Counted from the stretch's first letter, positions 1 to 9,662 are shown. The stretch: DNA of 64,000 nucleotides from Thermoprotei archaeon (GCA_021162845.1 JAGGXX010000027.1:1-64000), one strand, 5' to 3'. Program-made: numbers and translations. Notes: generated from the sequence alone by a model not told the origin.

Positions 1-166
1 ATTTCCCATAGAAGCCCCATCCGTGTAAGACTATAAATTTAGCCTTAAAAGGAGATATGACGAGTAAATCAAGTCACTAAGGCCATTAAGCGTTAAAATG
101 TGATGAAGTGAACCAACGTTCTTGCCTTCTTTTGTACCTCTTAAGGTCAAGAAGGATCCTCCAACC

Positions 167-188
167 AAATGACGCATATGCGTCATTT
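167..188. repeat. 22-bp perfect palindrome, operator-like
   Basis: AAATGACGCAT is followed immediately by its reverse complement ATGCGTCATTT, giving a perfect 22-bp palindrome with no spacer. It lies in the 281-base stretch before the 3' end of the GH116 gene, where I see no convincing gene. Such symmetry suits a dimeric regulator site, probably for a gene beyond the left edge. That role is inference. Confidence 0.5.
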
Positions 189-281
189 ACGGACTTGATC
201 TAAGTGGCCGTTAATATCGACAAGAGTAAGAATGAAATTAACCTTAATCTCCTAGCTGATGGGTAAGGTTAGTTTTTGGTA

Positions 282-2855
282 CTAAAGCTGAATGATCAAC
301 TCTTCTCCCCTCTCGATTGAAACTGGCTCACTTAGTATTATCTCCTCATCGCGTCTTTTGAACTCAAGCTCTTTTCCGCTTACGGAGACAGACTTGATCT
401 CCCGATCTTTTAAGAAGGGGAGCCTTAGCCTCCTTACCCTTAGTTCGCCGTATTTGACGCGAATTATGACCTTATCAGGGCTTCTCTCGAAGGTGCCCCA
501 TCCTGTCCCCAATGACCAGAAGCATCTGAACTCTCCGTTCTCGCTTAAGCGTGGATTAAAGCCTATATACTCATTTACTAAGTCATACTCGAAACCACTT
601 AAGGCAAGTAATAGAGCGTAAGAGGCCATGGAACGCACATAGTTACTCCCACATTCGAATTCATTCCACGGGTTTCGCTTTTCCCCATCGTATCTAGCCC
701 GAACGGATTTCACTATTTCCAGTCCTTCCTTAATAAGCCCTTCTTGGATCATGTGGCTAGCGACCGCGTACTCAAATCCGCACATGGTTTCCTCAGCATA
801 GGGAACCGGAATTATGGGCTTGTGCTTGCCCTTAGGCCATTCGCAGATGACGACACCTGACTCATCGTTAAGACTGAAGATACGGCAGGGATTGAAGAAA
901 TCCCTCATGCTCCTCTTGAAGTTATATTTGTAGATGGAGCTCAATGCCTTCTTCACTTGTCCTTTGTCGAATATCTCACCGAGACAGCATATATTCGCAT
1001 GCCACTGGGCCACGACCTGGTCAACTCCGCAGCCTTCACCTATCTGGTACTTGATCTCTCCGTGCTCTTCGTCCCAATATGTATCCATGATATTGGGATC
1101 TTCCTCTTTGAACCGTTCGAGGATCGACTTATCCCTTAAATCTATGAGCTGATGATAGTATTCGCCATTAAAGAGGTTCTCGTCCACCCATTTTCTGCCT
1201 TTCTTAAATAGGCTTAAGTATTCCTCAGCCTTATCCAGCTCACCTAGGTGCTTAGCCATCTCGGAGCAAGCTTTAAGGGCCGCAAGATAAAAGCCAGTTA
1301 GCCAGGAATTAGGACCGAAGAGCTCCATATCAAGGGTATGATGCTGTCTTCCCTCGATTACGCCGTCTTTATCTATGTCCCATTTATCCCTATTTGTTTC
1401 AGCCCAAGCGTATTCCACGGCCTTCTTAATAGCCTCCCATCTTGATCTCAGCCATGAACTATCGCCTGAAAGCTTCCAATACCTATAGGCTCTTATCACG
1501 CATCCGAACTGGCCATCTACAGCAGCATGCGGGAACTCCCATAGACCTCTGCCCAATGGTAACTGCAAGCGGAAGCTAAGGTGACCATCCTCACGCTGAC
1601 AGTACTTGAAGTAAAGGTCCAGCATAGAGCGCTCAAGCTTCGGGAAGAGGAAAGGCAACGCGATGACGTAATTCCACACATGCATGCAACATCCCTCGCA
1701 GCAACCAGAAGTAGGATGACATCCCTCGAATCCATATAGGGATCCGTCCTCTAGTCGCAGGAGAGTTGGCGATTTCAGGATCGAGAGGTTAGCCGATACA
1801 GCATCGAGCACATACGATGGTAAAGTTGATGAGAATAGGGCTTCCTTGAACTCCATGGTCTCCCTATATAGCCTATCCCAATTTTCCAATCCGTAGATGG
1901 CGCTTTCCGTTGAGTCCTTAAATATCGTAGCATAATAATTTCTCCAAGTTCTCGGCTTTTCGCTTTCCGGATTCCAATAATTATAACAGTTCGGGAAATT
2001 CCAGCTTATGATGAACTTAACGCTTCCAGTCTCCCCCGGTTCCACTTGAAGATGGGCCGCTAGCGAGCAGTGATCTTGGATCCCTGGAGCGCCCTTGGGG
2101 TAGCGCCTATTTATGAGTCTACCGGGGGAGGTGAAGTCCCTCCAGAAGACTATTAGGTCGTCGAACCACCTTCCGCGATGCCAATATTCCTGATAACTGA
2201 CGTCAACCGCATCCGTGGCTATAGTTAAATCCCCAAACCTTACGTCGTCCTCATTTAGTTCACTTGAACTAAGCCTTATGAACTTGACCTTCCCCTTCTC
2301 CCCGTATGTATTAACTGTAGTACCTGCCGGTAGCGGGTTCCGCACCGAGAGACAAACTGTATAGGTAATCTTCTCCTTAGTGGTATTCCTGATCCTAATT
2401 TCGAAAAACGCGGCTGGTATGCTAGAGTCCTTATCATTGAGGGGTATGAAGGGATTGAACGCTATCATCTCCACATCTCCGGGGAACTTATCCTCCTTGA
2501 ACCTTAACCTCGCGATTGGATACTCGCCTTCGAATATCACCTCCTTAAAGTGAGGTAAGCCAGCCAGATACTCCCTTGGAGGACCAAAGCCAAACGATTG
2601 AAAGGGAGGCCTGGATAGCTCACCGGTATATGGAGGGAGTAGATCTCCATTGAGGACTCGTGCATCTAATACCTTTCCGTCTACCTCAGCTTTAACAGCG
2701 AAATGCGAGAAGCCGTTCGTACTCCCCTTATTCGGCCTATTGAAGATCTCCCAATCGATCAGTCTCCCGTTTCCCGCAATGCCTATACATCCTGATCCTA
2801 TGCCGCCTAAGGGGAAGGAGATCTCTCTTGTCTTAACTCCCTTATAGACGGGCAT
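282..2855 (-). CDS. GH116 beta-glycosidase (glucosylceramidase/GBA2-like)
   Basis: The 857-residue protein belongs to glycoside hydrolase family 116, retaining beta-glucosidases/xylosidases related to human GBA2 and Saccharolobus SSO1353. The N-terminus carries the family signature FPLGGIGSGCIG followed by a beta-sandwich (about 1-330), then an alpha/alpha barrel with HVWNY and a GPNSWLTGFYLAAL segment. A Glu near 386 (CCEGCC) and an Asp near 509 (HTLDMELFGP) sit at the spacing expected for nucleophile and acid/base. There is no signal peptide, so it should act inside the cell on imported beta-glycosides. The length is normal and the stop is TAG. The sugar isomerase gene lies 99 bases upstream on the same strand and may be co-transcribed. 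The exact glycone specificity cannot be read from sequence. Confidence 0.88.
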   Translation of the reverse strand: MPVYKGVKTREISFPLGGIGSGCIGIAGNGRLIDWEIFNRPNKGSTNGFSHFAVKAEVDGKVLDARVLNGDLLPPYTGELSRPPFQSFGFGPPREYLAGLPHFKEVIFEGEYPIARLRFKEDKFPGDVEMIAFNPFIPLNDKDSSIPAAFFEIRIRNTTKEKITYTVCLSVRNPLPAGTTVNTYGEKGKVKFIRLSSSELNEDDVRFGDLTIATDAVDVSYQEYWHRGRWFDDLIVFWRDFTSPGRLINRRYPKGAPGIQDHCSLAAHLQVEPGETGSVKFIISWNFPNCYNYWNPESEKPRTWRNYYATIFKDSTESAIYGLENWDRLYRETMEFKEALFSSTLPSYVLDAVSANLSILKSPTLLRLEDGSLYGFEGCHPTSGCCEGCCMHVWNYVIALPFLFPKLERSMLDLYFKYCQREDGHLSFRLQLPLGRGLWEFPHAAVDGQFGCVIRAYRYWKLSGDSSWLRSRWEAIKKAVEYAWAETNRDKWDIDKDGVIEGRQHHTLDMELFGPNSWLTGFYLAALKACSEMAKHLGELDKAEEYLSLFKKGRKWVDENLFNGEYYHQLIDLRDKSILERFKEEDPNIMDTYWDEEHGEIKYQIGEGCGVDQVVAQWHANICCLGEIFDKGQVKKALSSIYKYNFKRSMRDFFNPCRIFSLNDESGVVICEWPKGKHKPIIPVPYAEETMCGFEYAVASHMIQEGLIKEGLEIVKSVRARYDGEKRNPWNEFECGSNYVRSMASYALLLALSGFEYDLVNEYIGFNPRLSENGEFRCFWSLGTGWGTFERSPDKVIIRVKYGELRVRRLRLPFLKDREIKSVSVSGKELEFKRRDEEIILSEPVSIERGEELIIQL

Positions 2856-2954
2856 CTTCTCGAATCCTCTTGATAATACTTTAGATCAAACATACGTTTA
2901 AGAGGCTGAGGCTCACAAATTCACATGACCATCCAATAACTATTGCTTTCTCAA

Positions 2955-3782
2955 CTATAACTTACTTAAGAGGGCTTTCAGGAACTCTCTGCCCTTCTTT
3001 AGGGAATTCACTACGTCTTTTTCAGTCTCATCTTCAAGGGCTAACCATCCCTTAAACCCTTGGGCCTTAAGCTCCTTAAGATATCTCTCCCAAGGTACTA
3101 GCCCTTCTCCAACGGTAGCCCTTCTAGTCTCAGGGTTATAGTCCTTCGCGTGTGTATGTACTATCCAAGGACCGAGGATCCTCACACCCCTTATCACTTC
3201 TTCGACACCATAACGGAGCAGGTTCGCTGGATCATAGTTCACCTTGAGCGCTGGGCTTCCTACATCCTCTAGGAAGTTCCTTAGGATAACGGTAGGTTCC
3301 ATGCCGGTTTCAATACAAAAGTAGGCCCCGACGTCCTCAGCGAACTTGGCTATCTCGCAGATGCTCCTCCTGATAACCCTATAGGCAGGATCACCCTTGT
3401 CCTCAGGTATCCGTCCTGGATGAGTCGTGACTATTGGCGCCTCCATGGAAGCTGCTAGTTCAAGGGCCTTCTTTGTCTTCTCTATTCTTCTACCAATACC
3501 CTCTGGGTCATCTAGACCTCCGAGTCCTCTCGGACCACTAAGCTGTGCACAAAAACCCGAGATCTCGAGGCCATATGAGGATATTAGTTCAGCTACTTCC
3601 CTCCTGCATTTACTATCACACCTATCAGGATCGAGCGCACATGGCTTATCGGGTCCATAGTCGACACACCATAGCTGAACTCCTTCAACGCCTATTTGCT
3701 TAGCTAACCAAAGTTGCTCCTTTAAAGAATCTAAAGTCATAGTGTAACCTAACGACCATATCGCGAGTCCTATTTTAAACAT
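2955..3782 (-). CDS. Sugar phosphate isomerase/epimerase (AP-endonuclease-2-like TIM barrel)
   Basis: The 275-residue protein has the xylose-isomerase-like TIM-barrel pattern: an opening strand IGLAIWSLGY, a metal-site Glu in FCIETGMEP, VNYDPANLL, VHTHAKDYN and a closing LALEDE. These segments supply the acidic and His ligands typical of the metal-dependent COG1082 family. Members isomerise or epimerise ketoses, inositol derivatives or hydroxypyruvate; the substrate here is unknown. The cysteines CALDPDRCDSKCRR near residues 48-61 form an unusual Cys-rich loop. It lies just upstream of the GH116 gene on the same strand, which suggests a role in processing the released sugar. On the minus strand a TATA-like CTTATAAAA (about 3838-3848) and a closer CTTTTATC could serve as promoter. 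Confidence 0.75.
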   Translation of the reverse strand: MFKIGLAIWSLGYTMTLDSLKEQLWLAKQIGVEGVQLWCVDYGPDKPCALDPDRCDSKCRREVAELISSYGLEISGFCAQLSGPRGLGGLDDPEGIGRRIEKTKKALELAASMEAPIVTTHPGRIPEDKGDPAYRVIRRSICEIAKFAEDVGAYFCIETGMEPTVILRNFLEDVGSPALKVNYDPANLLRYGVEEVIRGVRILGPWIVHTHAKDYNPETRRATVGEGLVPWERYLKELKAQGFKGWLALEDETEKDVVNSLKKGREFLKALLSKL

Positions 3783-4031
3783 GTACTTAAGGTATGAACC
3801 TCGTGATAAAAGCTTTTACGTACCACCAGACTAGGGGATTTTATAAGCAGAGTATGAATTCATAATCTGTTCATGGTTGCTCTCATCAACTAACTTTATG
3901 AAGAACTTACGAAAATAGTGAAATTAAATTGAAGGTATTAAAGGTTTATAGTTCATGTATTCTTAGCAGTTACTTCTAATGGGTTATCGGCCTAAAGCTT
4001 ATCTACTCATGTCCTTTCTATATTCTGATGC

Positions 4032-5246
4032 ATGGACATGAAGCGAGAAGATAACGCTATCCACTTAAGACTATTAAGGAAGAACTACAAGGTACTCCTA
4101 ACTAAGCGTATATCATACTCCTTTGCCTCTGGCTTAACTCAGAACTATACATCTATTTACATAGTAAAATTAGGGGCAAACCCCCTTCATCTCGGCGGGC
4201 TTAATAGTCTGGGGAGCCTATTCTCCTCAGTATTGGCCTTACCTGTAGGATGGTTAGCTGATTATTACAGCCTAAAGAGAGTGTACCTTATTTCTCTCGC
4301 ATTTACGCTCTTGGTACCCCTGGTATATGCCACTGCTGGTAGTTGGGAAGTCACCGTAGTGCCCATCATGATATCTTATGTGAGCATGGGCTCCATAGCC
4401 TTTTTGGAGGCGATAATGATCACGGAGAGCCTACAAGAGAGGAATAGGGCTACGGGTTTCGGCCTTTCGTATACTGCATCTGGACTGGCCTCAATAGTAT
4501 CGCCTTCCGTTGCTGGCATTATATTATCTCATATGGGTGGTCTTAGCGTCCAGAACATGAGGATTCTCTTCTTAATTCACCTTCTCATAATTCTAGCCTC
4601 ATACATCTGGATCTCCCTTAATCTTGAGGAGATAATGGTTCATCCAAGGCCTAATCGAAGTTCCCTCAGGGAGTTAAAACACCTATTTAGGCATTACGGC
4701 ATTAGGAAGTGGCTTGCTGTCGAGAGTTTAGGAGCCTTCATCTTCGGAGCAATAAATCCTTTCGTAATGGTCTATGCCGCCGAGGTAAAAGGAGCTAGCG
4801 CTCTAACGTTAGGCTTAATGGGCTCTGCGCAGAACTTGGCTTATACAGTTTCCTCAATTCCGTTAGGGAAATTAGCGGATACGATAGGTAGAAAGAAGAC
4901 CATTGCTCTATTGAGACCATTGCTCTATTCCTCAATCCTATTACTAGTGTTCGCCCCAAATGAAACATTCCTGATTTTAGCCTCTGCTTTAAGAGGGTTA
5001 ACGTGGGGTGCGATGGGTGCATGGTCATCACTTAGGATGGAGTTAGTCGAGAGCGAATGGCGTGGAAGATGGAGTGGGGTGATCGGCTTATTAAGGGGAT
5101 TAGCCAGAACTCCGGCATCCCTAGTAGGTGGGTTATTGTGGACGAGCATTAGCCCTTCAGCGCCCTTCTTAATGCTCATAATGATAGACGCTACCGTGAG
5201 ACTTCCATTAATACTCACGATGCCTGAGACCTTAAGGCAAGGTTAA
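4032..5246 (+). CDS. Major facilitator superfamily transporter
   Basis: The 404-residue integral membrane protein has about 12 hydrophobic segments. The MFS loop-2/3 motif appears as GWLADYYSLKRVYL in the first half and again as GKLADTIGRKKTIALL in the second half, which marks the two six-helix repeats. It is a secondary transporter of the cytoplasmic membrane; the substrate is not evident (drug or sugar efflux/uptake are both possible). It stands alone between a divergent sugar isomerase gene and a convergent DUF362 gene. Starts at ATG 4032 and ATG 4038 are both possible because the frame opens MDMKRED. About 240 bases of AT-rich sequence without a gene follow it. Confidence 0.8.
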   Translation: MDMKREDNAIHLRLLRKNYKVLLTKRISYSFASGLTQNYTSIYIVKLGANPLHLGGLNSLGSLFSSVLALPVGWLADYYSLKRVYLISLAFTLLVPLVYATAGSWEVTVVPIMISYVSMGSIAFLEAIMITESLQERNRATGFGLSYTASGLASIVSPSVAGIILSHMGGLSVQNMRILFLIHLLIILASYIWISLNLEEIMVHPRPNRSSLRELKHLFRHYGIRKWLAVESLGAFIFGAINPFVMVYAAEVKGASALTLGLMGSAQNLAYTVSSIPLGKLADTIGRKKTIALLRPLLYSSILLLVFAPNETFLILASALRGLTWGAMGAWSSLRMELVESEWRGRWSGVIGLLRGLARTPASLVGGLLWTSISPSAPFLMLIMIDATVRLPLILTMPETLRQG

Positions 5247-5490
5247 CCCTAAGCGTGACCCGCAAGGTTGCTGGAAGTGGCCATTACCTTGACGATACCC
5301 TGAGAAGAGCTCATCGTCCTAATGCCTCAGTATAACGAGAGATAGTATGAAGGCTTCTAGTCAATAGATGTAATAGAACGTTTACAGACTATATTTCCTT
5401 TTCACTGTTCATGAGTATAATATCATTTTAAAAATATTAGAAATAAATAATCTTTATAACAAATAATATTCGAAAAGATATTAAGGGAAA

Positions 5491-6675
5491 TTAATAGAGC
5501 TTAAGCGCCTTTGGAAATCGAGGAGGAGGTAATTGCTCAGCCTTCCAAGGTCCAGGAGGATCGACCTCTATTAGCTCGTACTCAGGGCTCCCTAGCGCGT
5601 ATTTCTCGCCATAGTAAATTTGGAGATATGGATCCTTCCACGGTCCATGTATTCGAGCGAATGGATGGAGTTCTGGGTCATCGTTCACCTCAAGCGACCT
5701 AGAGACGTTCTCCTTAATTAGGGGCTTATCCCTAAGTAGATCTAACGTGGCCTTATCAATAGCCACTATATCGGTGGATCCTAGGATCCCTAGATCAGGC
5801 AGTATGTTGCCCGTGGTAAAGCCCCAGCAATCACAGTACTCCGTTATATCAAGTGCTACGTTTATGAAGAACCTGGAATCGTCATCGTATTGCTCCATGA
5901 CGAACTTAGCGGTTATGGCCATAGCCTCAAAGAAGGACTCGAAATTAACCCTCTGGATTTTGAGACAATCCTCCTGGTCCACTAGCTTACATCTCATGCA
6001 TTGATTACAGAGGTCGAAGATGACCCTTAATCTGCCCTTGTCATACTTGATGGCTCCATGAGGGCAAGCGTTAACGAGCCGCTTAGCCGTGGCCTCGACA
6101 TCCTTGCACCTCTCGGGGAACCAGTACTTATCGTACTGCATGGTCCTATGGATGTTGCCCCTGGTTTTCTTGGTGTAACAACCCAGTGCTAGGTTCTTTA
6201 TCGCGGCGCCGAAACCCGATGTGTTATGCCCCTTTACGTGCGATAGATCCACTAATATGTCGGCATCCTTACAGAAGCCCCCCATCTGTATAACCTTGAG
6301 GTTCTTGTAGTTAACCTCTTTTTCAACGTAGTAGGCATCAGCAGGACCAGCGACTGGATATATCGGACAACCTATTACTTCAGGCGTATAGCCCCTATAG
6401 ACCGCATTCTTCACCTGTTCGGGTATATCGACTATGAAGGGGTCACCGCCAGCTCCCTTTATCTTCCTGACCACAAAGCCCACTATGAAGGGATGTAAGC
6501 TAGTAAACCCTACGTTCTGTCCTACATGGATCTTTACCAGAACGCGTTTCCCCTTAACCCTTTCAAGCAGTCCTAGCTCGTTGATTATTTTCTCTAGCTT
6601 GCCTATGATCGAATGCTCAGGCTTGGGCTCAGCACTGGCGGTGGAGCTAAAGTACACCACAGGCTTACCTTTCAC
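5491..6675 (-). CDS. DUF362 domain iron-sulfur protein
   Basis: The 394-residue protein belongs to the DUF362 family, uncharacterised proteins often fused to ferredoxin-like centres. The N-terminal region (PVVYFSSTAS, KVHVG-like KIHVG, HVKGHNTSGFGAAIKNLALGC) is typical. A Cys cluster at about residues 205-240 (ACPHGAI, CNQCMRC, DCL) should bind one Fe-S cluster; its first CxxC is reduced compared with a full dicluster ferredoxin. A second His/Cys-containing stretch, TEYCDCWGF, follows. Function is unknown; redox or metal handling is an inference. The start is GTG at 6675, and its first bases overlap the stop of a small upstream open frame. Confidence 0.8.
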   Translation of the reverse strand: MKGKPVVYFSSTASAEPKPEHSIIGKLEKIINELGLLERVKGKRVLVKIHVGQNVGFTSLHPFIVGFVVRKIKGAGGDPFIVDIPEQVKNAVYRGYTPEVIGCPIYPVAGPADAYYVEKEVNYKNLKVIQMGGFCKDADILVDLSHVKGHNTSGFGAAIKNLALGCYTKKTRGNIHRTMQYDKYWFPERCKDVEATAKRLVNACPHGAIKYDKGRLRVIFDLCNQCMRCKLVDQEDCLKIQRVNFESFFEAMAITAKFVMEQYDDDSRFFINVALDITEYCDCWGFTTGNILPDLGILGSTDIVAIDKATLDLLRDKPLIKENVSRSLEVNDDPELHPFARIHGPWKDPYLQIYYGEKYALGSPEYELIEVDPPGPWKAEQLPPPRFPKALKLY

Positions 6676-6764
6676 GAAAGATCACCGTCAAACTTGCCTC
6701 TAATTAGTGAATGTATGTCTTTATATCTTCTTTTTCTCCCTTGCGATCTGAACAACCATTCCAT
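6672..6764 (-). CDS. Possible 30-residue small ORF overlapping the DUF362 start
   Basis: On the minus strand ATG (6764) opens a 30-codon basic frame (begins MEWLFRSQGRKRRYKDI) whose TGA overlaps the GTG start of the DUF362 gene as GTGA, the arrangement of translationally coupled genes. The open frame continues upstream to about 6843 without an ATG, GTG or TTG in frame, so this could be the tail of a larger decayed gene. I recognise no family. Chance cannot be excluded. Confidence 0.2.
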   Translation of the reverse strand: MEWLFRSQGRKRRYKDIHSLIRGKFDGDLS

Positions 6765-6887
6765 GTCTATCTCATCCGTGACTTTATAAGGAACCTTACA
6801 GGCCTTGAATTCGCTTTGGACATGTTTATACCAACACGCTTAAGATTTAATATCAGGAGGGCCTTAGGCTAAGGGAAGAGACACTTA

Positions 6888-7521
6888 ATGACCATGTGCT
6901 CCATGATGGGTGACCCGGGTATGCTAGAGGCCGTGATGGAGTTCGGGAGGAAGTATAACTTCGGACGGGGGGCTTAAGCATCCCTTCAAGGTAAGAGACC
7001 TAGCATTGAAAATCTTCGATGGGACAAGAAGGCTTGGCCTACACGACATGGGGGCCAGGGAAAGGCTTTGGCTAGAGGTCGCGGCATTGCTACATGATAT
7101 AGGGGTTAGTGTGGGCGAGGAACACCACGTATACTCTAAGAAGCTCATACTCGAATCTAATGAGCTCAGAGAATCCCTAGATCCTCTGAGCCTAAAGATA
7201 GTAGCCTGGATAGCCTTCTTTCATAGAAAGAAGCCCAATCCACTCGAATATTCTGATGTAGCGTGGAGGGAGCTCCTCAGAAGCGAGTATGGAGATAAAA
7301 TAGTCAAATTAGCCGCTATCTTGAGGATCGCTGATGCCTTAGACAGATCCCTCCGGCAGGTCGTGGAGGATATAAAGCTCAAAAGGTGCGATGATGCCCT
7401 GTCGATTGAAATATCCTCAAGGGGGGATGCCCTTACAGAAATTAAGAGAGCCCAAGAGAAGGCATGGCTCTTCGAGAAGGTTTTCGGCCTTAAACTAAGG
7501 GTTAGACCATGGCTAACATAA
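6888..7521 (+). CDS. Ppx/GppA-type HD-domain protein, apparently frameshifted
   Basis: The ORF-track frame (TTG, 7006) encodes the C-terminal HD domain of exopolyphosphatase/GppA proteins: RLGLHDMGARERLWLEVAALLHDIG with the HD pair, then EEHHVYSKKLI and the family's FHRKKPN segment. The expected N-terminal helix (MEFGRKYNFGRG) lies just upstream in another frame, opened by ATG 6888 and closed by TAA. Deleting one G from the six-G run at 6967-6972 joins them as NFGRGLKHPFKVRDLALKIFDGTRRL, a normal start for this domain. So the gene is about 210 codons with a +1 base insertion, either real or a sequencing error. It is a stand-alone HD protein without the actin-like Ppx domain; metal-dependent phosphohydrolase activity is inferred. 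It is transcribed divergently from the DUF362 gene. Confidence 0.7.
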
Positions 7522-7590
7522 CGTATGGTCTTGCTGAGACCTAAAAGACGCTTATTTCGAAAAATTGAAATAATACATAGTTATTTAGGT

Positions 7591-8697
7591 TTAAACTGTA
7601 ATAGCTTCTAATTCCCCATCTTCCTTAACGAGAAACGTATCCTCCTTCTTTACCTGACCGAGGCTGGGTATGAGTATGGGGCTATGCACCATGGCTAAGA
7701 CCATACGGGGCTTCGGCTTCATGAACCTATGTCCAGGCACTATCGTGGTTATAGGAGGCTCCTCCGCCTGTAAGCCGATGCCATGCACGTACCCTACGAC
7801 CCTATAAGCCTTCATATCGTACCTCTCATAAATCCTATCAAGCTCGTTAATGACGTCTTGAAATCTCCTATGAGGCTTAGTAAGCTCGATTGCCCTCACG
7901 TAGATCTCTTCTGTGCATTTCTCGGCTCTTGTGGCTATCTCTGGCTTTACGGATCCGATGAACACTGATCTCGAGACGTTAGCGTAATACCTGAACTTAT
8001 CGGCACCTATAACGATAGTCACAAATGTCCCCTCACGGACCTTAATCGTCGATAAGGGTTCTGAATGAACTCTTGGGTGAGGCCCTGCATTCACGTATAC
8101 GTGCGGCTCCTCAGATCCCAACCTATAAAGGATATCATAGGCCTCGGCGGCGATTTCGGTCTCGGCGATCCCTGGTTTAATCATCGCTAGGACTTCTTCC
8201 ATGGCTTTCTTAGCTATCAAACCAGCCTCTCTAATATATCGAACTTCTGCATAATCCTTAAACATCCTCATCTCAGCTATACGCTCAGAGAGATCAACCA
8301 CCTCGACGTTAGGATTAAGCTTCTTGAACATCTCGAAGAAGAACACATACGCATCTTTCTCTATCCCGAATTCGAAACCGACCCTCTTGACCCCTAGTTC
8401 CCTTAAATAGCCGCTTACCTTCCTCATGACCTCGCCGCCTTCAACATAAGTCTCGACGTTCTTTATCCAGCTTAATTCTTTAAAGCCGTCTTCTTCACCT
8501 TTAGCAAGGAAGACAACAGGCTCTCCATCTACAGGGACGATGATCGTGGGCCTTAACCATTTAACACCTGTGAGGTAAATGAAAGTCGAAAGGGTTCTGA
8601 TCACAGCTACATCAAGGTTCATCTCTTTCATAATGGTTCTAAGTCTGCTCATTCTAGCTCTTAGGATCTCTAAGGGGAACCTAAGCCCTCCATTCAT
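7591..8697 (-). CDS. M24-fold protein (creatinase/prolidase-like) lacking metal ligands
   Basis: The 368-residue protein has the two-domain M24 layout: a creatinase-type N-domain (about 1-135) and a pita-bread C-domain. The usual metal Asp pair is replaced: the canonical DxGA is VIGA and the SDxTR motif is ANVSR (FRYYANVSRSVF). The EPG Glu region reads MVLAMVHSP. The substrate-site His (VHSEP), YVHGIGL and the last Glu (KKEDTFLV) remain. Loss of three of five ligands argues against a metal aminopeptidase and for a creatinase-like, metal-free hydrolase or a pseudoenzyme. It sits in a minus-strand group with a DUF364 protein, an oxidoreductase and a D-aminoacylase, which hints at amide or modified amino-acid catabolism. 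Confidence 0.75.
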   Translation of the reverse strand: MNGGLRFPLEILRARMSRLRTIMKEMNLDVAVIRTLSTFIYLTGVKWLRPTIIVPVDGEPVVFLAKGEEDGFKELSWIKNVETYVEGGEVMRKVSGYLRELGVKRVGFEFGIEKDAYVFFFEMFKKLNPNVEVVDLSERIAEMRMFKDYAEVRYIREAGLIAKKAMEEVLAMIKPGIAETEIAAEAYDILYRLGSEEPHVYVNAGPHPRVHSEPLSTIKVREGTFVTIVIGADKFRYYANVSRSVFIGSVKPEIATRAEKCTEEIYVRAIELTKPHRRFQDVINELDRIYERYDMKAYRVVGYVHGIGLQAEEPPITTIVPGHRFMKPKPRMVLAMVHSPILIPSLGQVKKEDTFLVKEDGELEAITV

Positions 8698-8885
8698 GTT
8701 ATACCACTAAGAAAGATGGCGACTTCATAAATTATAGCTTATTCCGCATAACCTGAGTCATAGAGGATTTTAAAGTCACAAATGAGTGGACGAGACGTAA
8801 ATGGGCATGATTGATGCTTATCCTCCTTAAGGGCTGGAAGTTAAGTAGGGGGCTTCACTATTAGCTATTACCGCTTACCAGCGTA

Positions 8886-9662
8886 CTAAGAGCCGAACTT
8901 ACAGTACCTCTCGATGTTCAGTATTTTAGCTACTCCAGCAGCGGTAACACCATAGACCATGAGCTTAACGCTTAATTTCTTGGCCTTATCGTATATCGGC
9001 CACAAGGTCGAGTTCACGACCGAACTACCAGTCACTATGGCTATCTCGACCTCTTCAAGTAACCTGAAATTCTCAATATGGCTCATTACCATCGAGTTAC
9101 CTATCCTCTTGCCGATGTTACATGGATTCATGTCAGTTATGTAGAGTTTACTGAGGACGCTGTCTAGTGATCTAGCCATGGCTGGTTGATAGCCTATTAG
9201 CAGGGTAGGTACATCGCCAAATCTGTCTACTACCTCGCAAGCCAACGCTTCAGCGCACTTAATGGGTTCTTCACCCCTACAGTGGAGCGTCCTATCAATG
9301 AGTCCTAAATACCTCATCACCGCATTTAAGCTACCGTAGAACATCGCCCTATTAGCTATAGTTCCGAGACTTAGTTTAAGGATCTCTGAGAGGCTTAGCG
9401 TACCGATGAAGGGCGATGACGTAAACACGTGAGCCTTAGCACTCATGAAGGAACATTCCATGATTACCTCCTTGCCCCTAGCTATCGCATACTCCTTACT
9501 GGGGAGCCTGAACCACTCAGGAGGCACGGTTCTGAAGAGGACATTAACCTTACTCTGCGAAGAGATCCCATATGACGTAGCGGTGACCAGCTTATCATTT
9601 AGATTGAACCTATTTACTAAACTCTTGAAATACTCCCTGACGAGCTCATCGTATCCGTTCAC
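8886..9662 (-). CDS. DUF364 (putative heavy-metal chelation domain) protein
   Basis: The 258-residue protein fits DUF364: an N-terminal enolase-N-like part and a Rossmann-like C-terminal part with LLIGYQPAMARSL, a DMNPCNIGKRIG loop, IAIVTGSSVVNSTL and VKLMVYGVTAAG. These are the family's binding-site segments. DUF364 proteins are thought to bind metal or a small anion and to act in complex-cofactor or siderophore biology, but no enzymatic role is established. Several Cys (TLHCRGEEPIKC, YCKFGS) are present. It is oriented with the M24-like gene downstream and the Gfo/Idh/MocA gene upstream, with 150-190-base gaps, so co-transcription is uncertain. Confidence 0.6.
   Translation of the reverse strand: MNGYDELVREYFKSLVNRFNLNDKLVTATSYGISSQSKVNVLFRTVPPEWFRLPSKEYAIARGKEVIMECSFMSAKAHVFTSSPFIGTLSLSEILKLSLGTIANRAMFYGSLNAVMRYLGLIDRTLHCRGEEPIKCAEALACEVVDRFGDVPTLLIGYQPAMARSLDSVLSKLYITDMNPCNIGKRIGNSMVMSHIENFRLLEEVEIAIVTGSSVVNSTLWPIYDKAKKLSVKLMVYGVTAAGVAKILNIERYCKFGS

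Noticed and set aside
1-281. Tail of a gene at the left edge
   Set aside because: A short open frame ends at about base 30, but nothing recognisable supports it.
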